A stretch of 29,744 bases of DNA from positions 1 to 29,744 of the forward strand of contig CAJPVJ010000266.1 of assembly GCA_905397405.1 (NCBI GenBank), read 5' to 3'. The notes under the pieces were generated by a model that saw nothing but the letters and a program-made list of their open reading frames with translations, was not told the DNA's origin and did not search any database. Position numbers and translations under genes: made by a program. Source of the stretch: Oppiella nova (lineage: Eukaryota; Arthropoda; Arachnida; Sarcoptiformes; Oppiidae). Of the stretch, positions 9,447 through 18,577 are shown piece after piece; the first letter of the stretch is position 1, and the number at the start of each line of letters is the position of its first letter.

Positions 9447-10351
9447 TATATGAGTTAAGCACAATCCTATCCTTTATTAAGATCAGTTTTAAGAGCACTT
9501 CAGTTTCAAATAGTGGGCAAACATTTAGTTTTATGATTCGTATGAGAAATGTGTTGTGTAACATTCTGAGGCATTAGGCACTGGAGTCTGCAGTTGCCAT
9601 CCACTCCAGCATAAATGAGCCCTAATGCTGCAATATTTTAAATATATTACTTTATGTATAAAATATAAAATTAATATTTTTATAATATAAATGATGCGTG
9701 CCATATACACTAATGTCTCTAGTAATAGGAAATACATGGTTCAAGTTTAATTAAAAACTATAATTTTTAATCAATATTCTTAATATAAAGTATTTTCTAA
9801 ATGCTATTATAATTATCGTATCCGATTGGACGGTAAAACCTTTTAAATCCTACAACAAATATTTAAATAAGTACAACTATTACTATAATATATTATTAGC
9901 ATAATCATTTCAAATTAAAGTTTACAATTACAGATTAAAAGCTTTTAGATACTGGATCAATACTAGTATAATGGTTCAGTTTTATAATTATTTCGAAATA
10001 GTAGAAAAATAATTAAATTTTTATATATCTATAACAATACAGTAAAATGGTGCAATAATAATATTATTATTTCAAAAATATTTTTCGCTTTGTTTTCAGT
10101 AGACATAACAGTCTTTTGAAATCTTTTTAATTAAATATGTTTCAAAAATCAATATGTCATTTCAACAATTCATAAATATCTAATACAATATTAAACGTGT
10201 CCTAGTTTACGGTAGGTATATAAATAACTTCATTTTGTGAGGTATAGTCTATTTTATTGATAAAAGTTAAAATATAAGTTAGAATAGTAGTCAAACTAAT
10301 TATATTTTTAATTCAATCACATATAATAACCTTACTACATTTTCTACAGTA

Positions 10352-11787
10352 ATGATTCAAAAAATAATAATGGGCATTACATGGCTCACTTCTATAATTA
10401 TTAAACATATTAATCATGGTGTAACATATTTAATAGGTACTAGCATAACTACTTTTAAATCATATATAAAACTATTGGGGAAAGTATTGTGTCTTTCATT
10501 GCTATTCTATGGGGCGATAGAAGTGACAAAAGAGTACTTCAGTTATCCATATGTTTACCGACTGAGTGTTAAGCCATCGGAAAGACTATATTTACCGCCG
10601 ATTACTATATGTACTGTAAGTAAAGCCTATTTCGATAAATCAAGAATTAACGACATTTTCAATAATCGCTATGATTACAATGATTATGAATTAAATGCAA
10701 CTTTAAAAGCTAAAAAATTAAAATCAAAATGTTTTAATGACTATAAAAATGATTATGATATACCAGTATGCGATAACATAGTTTTCATTGAATATTATTT
10801 TGTAAATAAATATTATGATAAGTATAAAAGTGAATTAATAACAAACTACACGTTCAGTGAATTGTATGATAAGTTTACTATAAAAGCCAATGAACTGATC
10901 AATTGTACGGCAAAATTGCATTCAAAACACAAAACTAATAATAATGACAATAATAGCAGCGATTCTCATGTAATGACTGATTGTTCGCAAAGTTATGCCG
11001 TTTTGGAGACTATTTATGGAAATAAAGACTTCGGAATATGTTTCACGTATAATACCATTTGTATCGCAAAGTTATGCCGTTTTGGAGACTATTTATGGAA
11101 ATAAAGACTTCGGAATATGTTTCACGTATTTCTATACAAATGATGACAACTATTATCTCATTGACGACGACTTCATTGAGTTTAACGTGTCGTATAAAAC
11201 ACAACAAAACCTTTTGATGGATATATTTATGGACACAGATTTGGACAGAATGTACAAAAGATACTCATTTTATGTGGGCGATAACACTAAAGCCACTTTT
11301 GATGAACACTTTGCCCTATATTTCAATATTCACAACAAAAATCATGCATTCATTTCATCAATGGATACGGCGTTACGGATACCGAGTGTCGGAATCAGTG
11401 GTAAACTGACGATCACTAAGACTTTTGTCAATCTGTTGTCCAAACCTTATATGGATCCTTGCGATACAAATGGTATGAATTTTAAAATATAATTGAATAT
11501 TATAGTAATTCTAAAAAGCTCCATATTTATAATGCCGCTTATTAGGTAAACAACTCTCTAAATGTTTTGCTAATTGTATTGAAAATCTATATAACAATTC
11601 ATTTCAATGTATACCCAATCCTTACATCAATGAGGAGTTTATTCTTATGAATTCGAGTCAAACACAGTATAGAATATGCGATCAAAATATCACAGAATAT
11701 TCTGTGAATACGAATGAATGCAAATCCCGTTGCATTGAAAATTGTGACCAAATATACTATACGTCAGAGATGTGCAGCCGGATGTAA
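10352..11787 (+). pseudogene. DEG/ENaC channel gene, frameshifted and lacking the second membrane segment
   Basis: Starts at an ATG at 10352. A hydrophobic segment near residues 40-60 (LCLSLLFYGAIEV) and LPPITIC just after it mark the first membrane helix and following motif of DEG/ENaC subunits. A 66-bp duplication (10985-11050 and 11064-11129, offset 79) shifts the frame, so the first frame stops at 11102-11104 and the rest of the ectodomain continues in another frame. A phase-1 intron (11473-11545) leads to an exon with the conserved cysteines (CFANCIEN, CKSRCIENCDQ), but it ends at a TAA at 11785-11787 before the second membrane helix. The paralogue at 12952-13400 carries on into GGLIGLWFGMS at this point. 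No splice fits inside the duplication. It could supply 5' exons to the locus downstream, which lacks its own first helix. Confidence 0.75.
10985..11129 (+). repeat. 66-bp tandem duplication within the channel exon
   Basis: 10985-11050 is identical to 11064-11129, with a 13-bp insert (AATACCATTTGTA) between. The offset of 79 bp changes the frame. The bases just outside the repeat differ. Confidence 0.95.
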
Positions 11788-12360
11788 TAAGCAAACATAC
11801 TGTCTGAACACTATGATGCAAACACTTGCATTTGACAAATGACATTACAATACACAACGTAGTCCGTCTTATGTCTATTTTATATCCACAGAACATATCA
11901 TCGTATAAATGTTTAATTATACACTAAAGCCCATTGAGTATAAGCGTTTTTAAATGGTCAGTATTTGAATTGGTCAATATTTTCTAATAATGTTTTTTAT
12001 TTAAATTTAATATATAGCAAAAATATCTACGATAATAATTAGTTACATTAATACTGACCATTACTGACCAATGCTAGTACTGACCACAACTTAATTATTT
12101 TAATAATAGAAACTATTTATGTTGAATGCAACAATAATTTAACAATTTTAAAATAATGACCATAACTGACCACAAATGGTCACTAGAGTCTAGCTTTGTT
12201 GTTTAAATTAATAATATTATAAATAATAAGTCAATTAAATTCATATTATTGTCTGAGCGGACAACTCATAAAATATGCCTGGTATGTCATGACATATGTC
12301 ATTTGTGGCATAAAAGACATAGGGGTCTGTTAATAGGCAATTCAATGAGCGATACAGTAA
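11788..12360. other. Non-coding spacer with clustered TGACCA words
   Basis: No gene was seen. AATGGTCAGTATT (from 11952) and AATACTGACCATT (12051-12063) are inverted partners, and TGACCA or TGGTCA occurs about eight times between 11950 and 12185. No function can be assigned. Confidence 0.5.
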
Positions 12361-13125
12361 ATGCTGCATTATGTGTACATTTGCTCACTTTTTGCTCGCA
12401 TGCACATGACTGACCTTGGTTGCATCTATTCGCATCACGTTGTATCAATTTCTTGTGTTCAGGGTTCTTTTCCATATCTGCATATTACTGTAACCTTTGT
12501 GCAGGTGGTAATTTCTGTATGTTTCACGTATTTCTATACAAATGATGACAACTATTATCTCATTGACGACGACTTCATTCAGTTTCACATCAATTATGAA
12601 ACGCAACAAAAGTTTTTCATTAATGGCTTCTTTGAGACAGAATTATATCATTTATACTGGCCACTCAATTACCATTTACCTCGCTTATACCTTAATAGCT
12701 ATTTTCCAATGTATATCTTTGTGGGTTCAATGGCTGATCTAATGATACCATCGAAGGAGACATCAATTCAAACGACGAGAATTGGATTGAATGCGAGATT
12801 GAAGATAATGACCACTCATTTCCATCTCATTTCCACGCCTTATATGAATGAATGCCAACAAAAAGGTAATTATTTTGCATTAATATTTAAACCCATAAGA
12901 TATAAAACAATATTTTATAAGTAGTAATTATTTTTTAAAATTTTATTTTAGAAATTATTAATAGTTATGCGAATTGTTTGACAAATTGTATTGAAAAACA
13001 ATACAACAAATCATTTGAATGTTTACCCAATCCTTACATCAATGAAGAGTTTATTCTTATGAATGCGAGTCAAACACAGTATAGAATATGTGATCACAAT
13101 ATGAACACTAATTATACGGAATATT
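12361..13125 (+). CDS. DEG/ENaC module 1 (5' exons, partial) of the tandem channel gene
   Basis: The frame from an ATG at 12361 is open through a foreign-looking 109-bp module (12414-12522) into the DEG/ENaC ectodomain (CFTYFYTNDDN, DFIQFHINYETQQ). It ends at a phase-1 donor at 12865|12866. A start at the acceptor-like TTTGTGCAG|GTGG (exon from 12498) is equally possible. The next exon begins at 12952 with cysteine-rich ectodomain (CLTNCIEK, ECLPNPYINEEF) and runs to an N at 13126. A duplicated 25-bp stretch then resumes at 13193 in a longer frame containing the second membrane helix. The first membrane helix is missing here, so the 5' end is either lost or supplied by exons I cannot see, perhaps those of the gene at 10352. 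Confidence 0.65.
12414..12522 (+). repeat. 109-bp shared module, copy 2
   Basis: Same sequence as 7644-7752. Homology to the DEG/ENaC exon begins at about 12519, so the module replaces the first half of the exon seen in the gene at 10352. Confidence 0.85.
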
Positions 13126-13217
13126 NTTATTGAATAGTCGCTTTAAACTAATTAAAATATAAATATCCAGATAAAGTTTTATTTTTAATAGTATGAACAC
13201 TAATTATACGGAATATT
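13126..13217. other. Probable assembly fault: N, inverted 68-bp copy and 25-bp duplication
   Basis: An undetermined base at 13126 is followed by 13127-13194, the exact reverse complement of 13472-13539 inside the same gene. The 25 bases before the N (13101-13125) then recur at 13193-13217. Without this insert the coding frame on the two sides joins naturally at NMNTNYTEY. Confidence 0.85.
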
Positions 13218-15037
13218 CTGCTATTAAAAAGTATTGTAAAGAAAAATGTGTCAAAAATTGTGACCAAAAGTACTATTCATTGGAATTGGAAGACAACACA
13301 TATTCGGCACAAAATGACAGCAAAATTAGGATTGAATTTAAGAGAAGTCAAGAATTTCACTACAATTCAGACAAAAAGTACTTATTCGTAGACTTCATGT
13401 CAAACATCGGCGGACTTATAGGTTTGTGGTTTGGGATGTCTTTCATAGATACCAGTGCTCTCATTAGATTCATACTATTAAAAATAAAACTTTATCTGGA
13501 TATTTATATTTTAATTAGTTTAAAGCGACTATTCAATAAATATATAAAACCCATAAAAATTATAATTGAAAAACTTTTAACATATGAATTGAAAAGAATC
13601 GCGAAATTGATAACAATTCCTATAATTTGTGTTCAAATATATGTCTTAATCCATGAATACCTGCAATACTCGACCCAAACCTCCATTTCCTTCATTGAAT
13701 ACAAAGATCCCAAAAAGAATTACCGGATTTCTCTGCAATCACTTCCGGCCATCACTTTATGCTATGAAAACACTTTTGAAGACATTTTATTTGATCCCTA
13801 TATTAGACAATATTTTATTTCACATGAATTTCCTGAACATCTTTCAAATATTAATTTAAATGATACTAGGTATTCGCTCAACACGTATGCGCACAATATA
13901 TTTAAATACTACTTTCATGAACAAGATAATCTTAATAATAGTAAAAAATATAATGAAATTTTTAATAAATATCTAAATATTACAACATATAAGCAATTTA
14001 CACATAATATTATTCAATATAACAAAAAATATATAAAATCGGCTAAATATGAACTGGGTATTTATTCAGAAATGTTCGATTGTATCTTGCAAACTACCAT
14101 ATTAAACAATGATATATACGATACACACTGTAATTACAAATTACAAATTACAAAACCAATGTTAAATATTATATCACCTTTTGGTTTGTGTAGCACATAT
14201 TTATCCGATTTTCAGTATAATAACAAATATAATGAGTATAAATTTAATATAAAATTCCGTGAATCAATATCTTATAATAAAGTTAATAATGTAAAATATG
14301 CAAATTATCATCAAGTACTATATTTAAAAAAGAAATTTATATTTCATTCGCAAAAATCATTGCCAGTAATTAGTGATAATTTCATTGAATTCAAGGATAA
14401 TCCACAAAATTATGATAAGTTGATAAAAATAATCCGCTATTCATTTCAACGTTTGCCGCAACCATACGACACGCAATGTTACGACTATTCGTCAAACGAC
14501 ACCCAATTTCAGTGTTTAAACAAATGCTTTCTAATGGCATATCACACGCGATATCAATGTATTCCTAAATATAATAGTTTATTAACCATTCAGTTATGGG
14601 ATCAATATATTGAGCCAAATGTCACATTTTGTTCACAATATTACAGAAATAATAATAATGAAGTTAACAATGATATTTATAAATTTTGTAAAAATAAGTG
14701 CCCTGTACAGTGTGTTGAAGATTTATTTTTGTATCACGTAAATAATTTACCAATTGCTGCAGTTGCATTTTATCATAATTATAATTTTATTCTAAATGAT
14801 AATTTTTACGTCCTAATCCAATATTCAGCTACAAATACATTCATTACACTAATCATAAGTATAGCCAACATATTGAGTCTATGGCACGGAATCAGTTTCA
14901 TTGGTTTACTACAGGATTTTATAACATATAGTGAACAATACGTTATGAATACACATTTTATAAACAAGCTTAAAAGTTTTGTTACAAACAAATTTTATTT
15001 CACAAATATCAGCTTAATTTGTAAGGTTAGTATTTAA
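13193..15037 (+). CDS. DEG/ENaC module 1 end fused to complete module 2
   Basis: One uninterrupted frame contains the end of one DEG/ENaC subunit and all of another. Residues 1-60 carry the last ectodomain cysteines. About 63-92 is a second membrane helix with GGLIGLWFGMS, where GMS is the GxS selectivity-filter motif. A 45-residue, Lys/Ile-rich linker follows, then a first membrane helix (about 138-157), SLPAITLC (183-190), GLCSTYL (331-337), the cysteine cluster at 429-456, CPVQC (503-507) and a second membrane helix with GIS (566-568). Both termini of a DEG/ENaC subunit are cytoplasmic, so such a join is topologically allowed. The stop at 15035-15037 can be bypassed: TGTAAG|GTTAGT is a phase-0 donor (exon end 15025) that fits a phase-0 acceptor at 15238|15239. 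Initiation at 13193 is unlikely, since that ATG is internal to the domain. Confidence 0.8.
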   Translation: MNTNYTEYSAIKKYCKEKCVKNCDQKYYSLELEDNTYSAQNDSKIRIEFKRSQEFHYNSDKKYLFVDFMSNIGGLIGLWFGMSFIDTSALIRFILLKIKLYLDIYILISLKRLFNKYIKPIKIIIEKLLTYELKRIAKLITIPIICVQIYVLIHEYLQYSTQTSISFIEYKDPKKNYRISLQSLPAITLCYENTFEDILFDPYIRQYFISHEFPEHLSNINLNDTRYSLNTYAHNIFKYYFHEQDNLNNSKKYNEIFNKYLNITTYKQFTHNIIQYNKKYIKSAKYELGIYSEMFDCILQTTILNNDIYDTHCNYKLQITKPMLNIISPFGLCSTYLSDFQYNNKYNEYKFNIKFRESISYNKVNNVKYANYHQVLYLKKKFIFHSQKSLPVISDNFIEFKDNPQNYDKLIKIIRYSFQRLPQPYDTQCYDYSSNDTQFQCLNKCFLMAYHTRYQCIPKYNSLLTIQLWDQYIEPNVTFCSQYYRNNNNEVNNDIYKFCKNKCPVQCVEDLFLYHVNNLPIAAVAFYHNYNFILNDNFYVLIQYSATNTFITLIISIANILSLWHGISFIGLLQDFITYSEQYVMNTHFINKLKSFVTNKFYFTNISLICKVSI

Positions 15038-15202
15038 TAGAGCAAATACTAAATAGTATAATATATAACATATGTTTGGAATTTACAAAAAGAGTATTTT
15101 AACTCATATATTGTCACTTTACAGAACTGCATAATAGTAATGTTAAAGCAGATTTGAAATACTCGTTTTGTAAATTTCAATCACATAAAATACAATCTTA
15201 AT

Positions 15203-16444
15203 ATGTACAATATTAAATTGATCCTACTTAAATTTCAGCGCATGTCAACAGCCATATTGACGGCGATACTTATCCATCAGTTATACGACATATCGATCGC
15301 TTACTTTAGTTTTCAATCCATTATCACATTCGACACCAAAAACTACAAAACCGATGACAACTACCCTTTTGTTACATTTATTTTCAAACAAAAAACCTTA
15401 TCATTAATACAATTTAACTGCGATATCGATCATCTACCTCTACCATCAACATGCACATTCAACTCAACACTAGCCTATTTGCTAAATAACTCAGCTATGC
15501 ACATAAATAGTTTTCGGTTAGGTGGCGATCGAATCGATTATGAATTAAAAAACTTTAAATTCATGACCAGTAAATACTCCAATCGACTATATGGCCCTCG
15601 CTATTTGTGTCGTACGATACAAATGAATCAGTCATTTGTGCGCACAGTTCATCATGATCATTTCTATCATCTATTTCGGGTATCGTATAGATTTGATCCT
15701 GGATTCACGATTCTGCATAATTCCTTTGATATCCATTTCCACTCGCAATGGATACCTACTATACAGCCATTTACCGATTCTCATGAATCATTAACGATCT
15801 ATAATCACGCCATGAATCGGACTATAATACTACGCAAAACTGTGATAACGAGTTTAACGCCCCCTCACGGGAACTGTAGTTATTATGCGGGAAGTGCTGG
15901 CGAACGACCCTTTCGATCGATATCTCACACGCAGTGTATGCGTCGATGTGTCGGCTATTATTGGAAACAACGCTATCATTGTTATCCACTTTATATCGAC
16001 AACTATTTACATGAATCGGATGTCGATATTAAATCTGTGCAAATATTTTGTTATTATGACTATTCAAACGATACTATTTATGAAGTGTTGGGTATTAATA
16101 GTATTAAACACAAATGTGTTAATTATTGCCCAAAAGACTGTCTGACCGTTGAGTACAACTCGAGGGTCGTGTCGAGTGACACACAAATTGGTAACGAATT
16201 GTGGCATCAATTGAGTGCCAATCGCACCAAAGATTCATTAATCGTAGAAAGATCTGTAATTTGGGACTCCAGTCAACCCGTGTTCATCTATCGTGAGGTA
16301 CCGGTGCTGTCTTTAACCGACTATATGTCATATATTGGAGGATTGTTTGGTCTATGGTTTGGCACAAATGGCAAAGACTTTGTTATTTGGTTAATTGAGA
16401 GTCGATTCTGGGTTTGGGTTTACAATCAATACGATCGTGAGTAA
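15203..16444 (+). CDS. DEG/ENaC module 3, probably the last module of the tandem gene
   Basis: Complete DEG/ENaC subunit pattern: first membrane helix near residues 14-36, YPFVTF (54-59) in place of the usual YPAVTIC, the cysteine-rich domain (CMRRCVGYYWKQRYHCYP), CPKDCLTVEY, and a second helix with GGLFGLWFGTN, where the filter motif is GTN instead of GxS. An acceptor, TTTCAG|CGC at 15238|15239, lies in phase 0 inside this frame. Splicing from 15025 gives ...LICK|RMSTAILT..., which aligns with ELKRIAKLIT at the start of module 2, so the ATG at 15203 may be only intronic. The stop at 16442-16444 is probably false: from 16439 the sequence is an unreversed complement. The copy at 17269-17382 continues 13 codons further, to a TAG at 17380-17382. 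Confidence 0.8.
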   Translation: MYNIKLILLKFQRMSTAILTAILIHQLYDISIAYFSFQSIITFDTKNYKTDDNYPFVTFIFKQKTLSLIQFNCDIDHLPLPSTCTFNSTLAYLLNNSAMHINSFRLGGDRIDYELKNFKFMTSKYSNRLYGPRYLCRTIQMNQSFVRTVHHDHFYHLFRVSYRFDPGFTILHNSFDIHFHSQWIPTIQPFTDSHESLTIYNHAMNRTIILRKTVITSLTPPHGNCSYYAGSAGERPFRSISHTQCMRRCVGYYWKQRYHCYPLYIDNYLHESDVDIKSVQIFCYYDYSNDTIYEVLGINSIKHKCVNYCPKDCLTVEYNSRVVSSDTQIGNELWHQLSANRTKDSLIVERSVIWDSSQPVFIYREVPVLSLTDYMSYIGGLFGLWFGTNGKDFVIWLIESRFWVWVYNQYDRE

Positions 16445-16565
16445 GCACTATTATCTCAAGTACAGTAAGTATTAGGTATCTTTTATAGACTTATGAACAG
16501 CATTTGGCTACTGATGAACACCACTGCCTGAGCTTTCTCATGCCCAAAATCGCTTGGCTGTCGGT
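16439..16565. other. 127-base block that is the plain complement of 17341-17467
   Basis: Each base pairs with the base 902 positions later in the same 5'-3' order (GAGTAAGCAC against CTCATTCGTG, and so on for all 127 bases). An inversion would give a reverse complement, not this. The GTGAGT donor-like word at its left edge and the stop at 16442 come from the complementation and should not be trusted. Confidence 0.9.
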
Positions 16566-16612
16566 AACAGCTGATTGTATCGGTAATGCGATTATTATGA
16601 TGAGTGCGCCCT

Positions 16613-16738
16613 CTGTTTGACACAAATGGCAATAATTTTTGTTATTTGGATGATTGAGTGTCGGTTAATGGTTTGGGTTTATAATCATTATCATCGATAT
16701 ATTTCTAATAACGGAATTCATGTTATTTATAATCAATA
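16613..16738 (+). pseudogene. Relic of a DEG/ENaC terminal exon
   Basis: Reads like the end of module 3: codons for FDTNGNNF, then after a one-base (T) shift VIWMIECRL, VWVYNHYHRY and IHVIYNQ followed by TAA. A second identical copy lies at 17515-17640 because of the 901-bp duplication. Nothing upstream of the second membrane helix survives. Confidence 0.75.
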
Positions 16739-17268
16739 AAATACCCGCACATATGAATACTCAAATAGATTATAGTAAACACCATGTCAAGAGTTTACAA
16801 ATTGTCAATATAATTTGACAAAAATAACAAAATAAAATAAGCTTATGAAATGACGCGTAAATATGTGTCATACAAATTACATTGAAACCGGACCCCAATT
16901 AATGCCAAACTCGGATCAACCTGATAATGTCTCGATCGCATGAATATAGAGTTTGAGAGAAAAGTTTGACAAAATTGGCTCAAAATAGCGAATTTGAAAA
17001 AATAAGTTTACATTTGATTTGATAGACAGTAAAAGTATTTTGTTTGACAAAATATTAATTTATTACTATTATTCGACTAAAAATATAGATTTTTGTAGAA
17101 ATTATATTGTTATATGAAATACTACTAAATTGTGTATAAATTATAAACCCATTTCTGTATTTACTGTACTGTTCAAATATTATACTAAATAAAAATTTTT
17201 ATTAAGTTCAACAACACACGCAAGTTTTTGCACTGTACAATTATACAAGTACAATTTATCGTACTGTN

Positions 17269-17382
17269 AATGGCAAAGACTTTGTTATTTGGTTAATTGA
17301 GAGTCGATTCTGGGTTTGGGTTTACAATCAATACGATCGTCTCATTCGTGATAATAGAGTTCATGTCATTCATAATCCATAG
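17269..17382 (+). CDS. Probable true 3' end of the DEG/ENaC tandem gene
   Basis: Starting directly after the N at 17268, the frame repeats the final helix of module 3 (NGKDFVIWLIESRF, WVWVYNQYDR) and continues LIRDNRVHVIHNP to a TAG at 17380-17382. The nearby relic exon ends in the similar IHVIYNQ, which supports this as the genuine C-terminus. The shorter ending at 16444 would be an artefact. Confidence 0.75.
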   Translation, partial: NGKDFVIWLIESRFWVWVYNQYDRLIRDNRVHVIHNP

Positions 17383-18577
17383 AAAATATCTGAATACTTG
17401 TCGTAAACCGATGACTACTTGTGGTGACGGACTCGAAAGAGTACGGGTTTTAGCGAACCGACAGCCAAACAGCTGATTGTATCGGTAATGCGATTATTAT
17501 GATGAGTGCGCCCTCTGTTTGACACAAATGGCAATAATTTTTGTTATTTGGATGATTGAGTGTCGGTTAATGGTTTGGGTTTATAATCATTATCATCGAT
17601 ATATTTCTAATAACGGAATTCATGTTATTTATAATCAATAAAATACCCGCACATATGAATACTCAAATAGATTATAGTAAACACCATGTCAAGAGTTTAC
17701 AAATTGTCAATATAATTTGACAAAAATAACAAAATAAAATAAGCTTATGAAATGACGCGTAAATATGTGTCATACAAATTACATTGAAACCGGACCCCAA
17801 TTAATGCCAAACTCGGATCAACCTGATAATGTCTCGATCGCATGAATATAGAGTTTGAGAGAAAAGTTTGACAAAATTGGCTCAAAATAGCGAATTTGAA
17901 AAAATAAGTTTACATTTGATTTGATAGACAGTAAAAGTATTTTGTTTGACAAAATATTAATTTATTACTATTATTCGACTAAAAATATAGATTTTTGTAG
18001 AAATTATATTGTTATATGAAATACTACTAAATTGTGTATAAATTATAAACCCATTTCTGTATTTACTGTACTGTTCAAATATTATACTAAATAAAAATTT
18101 TTATTAAGTTCAACAACACACGCAAGTTTTTGCACTGTACAATTATACAAGTACAATTTATCGTACTGTACTAACTTTGTATGTCATGATTGCCAATTGA
18201 GATAATTATATTAATAGGCTATGAATAATAGCAATGGAAATGTTATCAAATAAAATACCCAGTCAAAATGTAATTTATAATACTGTACTACTGTACTATT
18301 ATACTATGCTAAACATGATAAACATAAAAATTTGAAATACATTAGACAGTATTTAATAATACTCAATAATATGCGTTGCAGATTATAACCCAGAATATAG
18401 TAATCATAATTCATGTTTAAATAATATGCTTATCGCATATTTACCCTGATCAAAGTTTAGATATTGATTACATTTTATGTCTGACTGTGATTCACAGTCT
18501 GTGAATGTTAGCATAATTTCACATTTGATTTACACATTCATGTCTTAACTGTTTTACACGAAATTAATTCATTGAAA
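17383..18577. other. Second duplication copy and upstream region of the RCC1 gene
   Basis: Up to 18169 this repeats 16481-17267, including the relic channel exon. About 17787-18120 resembles the last exon and 3' untranslated region of the RCC1 gene ending at 20066 (CCTGATAATGTCTCG, TTTGAGAGAAAAGTTTG), but a TGA after CTCGATCGCA breaks it. 18170-18577 matches the region upstream of the next RCC1 gene (20330-20759), so promoter and gene were duplicated together. Confidence 0.65.
17787..18120 (+). pseudogene. Relic of RCC1 tail exon and 3' untranslated region
   Basis: The start resembles tail exon 2 of the gene at 20760 (ATTAATGCCAAACTCGGATCAA) and passes directly into the last exon of the gene at 18578, with a premature TGA. 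An identical copy is present at 16885-17218 because of the 901-bp duplication. It suggests that an RCC1 gene once ended here. Confidence 0.65.

Larger units (their letters stand above)
8599..10351. other. Non-coding region with two miniature elements
   Basis: No gene is supported. A hAT-type MITE (8801-9004) and an inverted-repeat element (9167-9446) are listed separately. 9005-9130 is richer in G and C than its surroundings and may be further element remains. From 9447 to 10351 I see only AT-rich sequence, which presumably includes the upstream region of the channel gene at 10352. Confidence 0.6.
16367..17267 (+). repeat. 901-bp duplication, copy 1, containing a complemented block
   Basis: Matches 17269-18169 at a constant offset of 902, with a single N (17268) between the copies. 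All compared bases agree except 16439-16565, which is the base-by-base complement of 17341-17467 without reversal. The arrangement is what two unmerged overlapping contig ends would give, plus one corrupted block. Confidence 0.9.

Noticed and set aside
9551-9640. Hairpin around GGCACTGGAGTC, considered as a tRNA-like or SINE element
   Set aside because: No cloverleaf, no A or B box and no second copy in the window could be made out.
16437-16444. GTGAGT splice donor at the end of channel module 3
   Set aside because: It arises from the 127-base unreversed complement block, so it is probably not genuine sequence.
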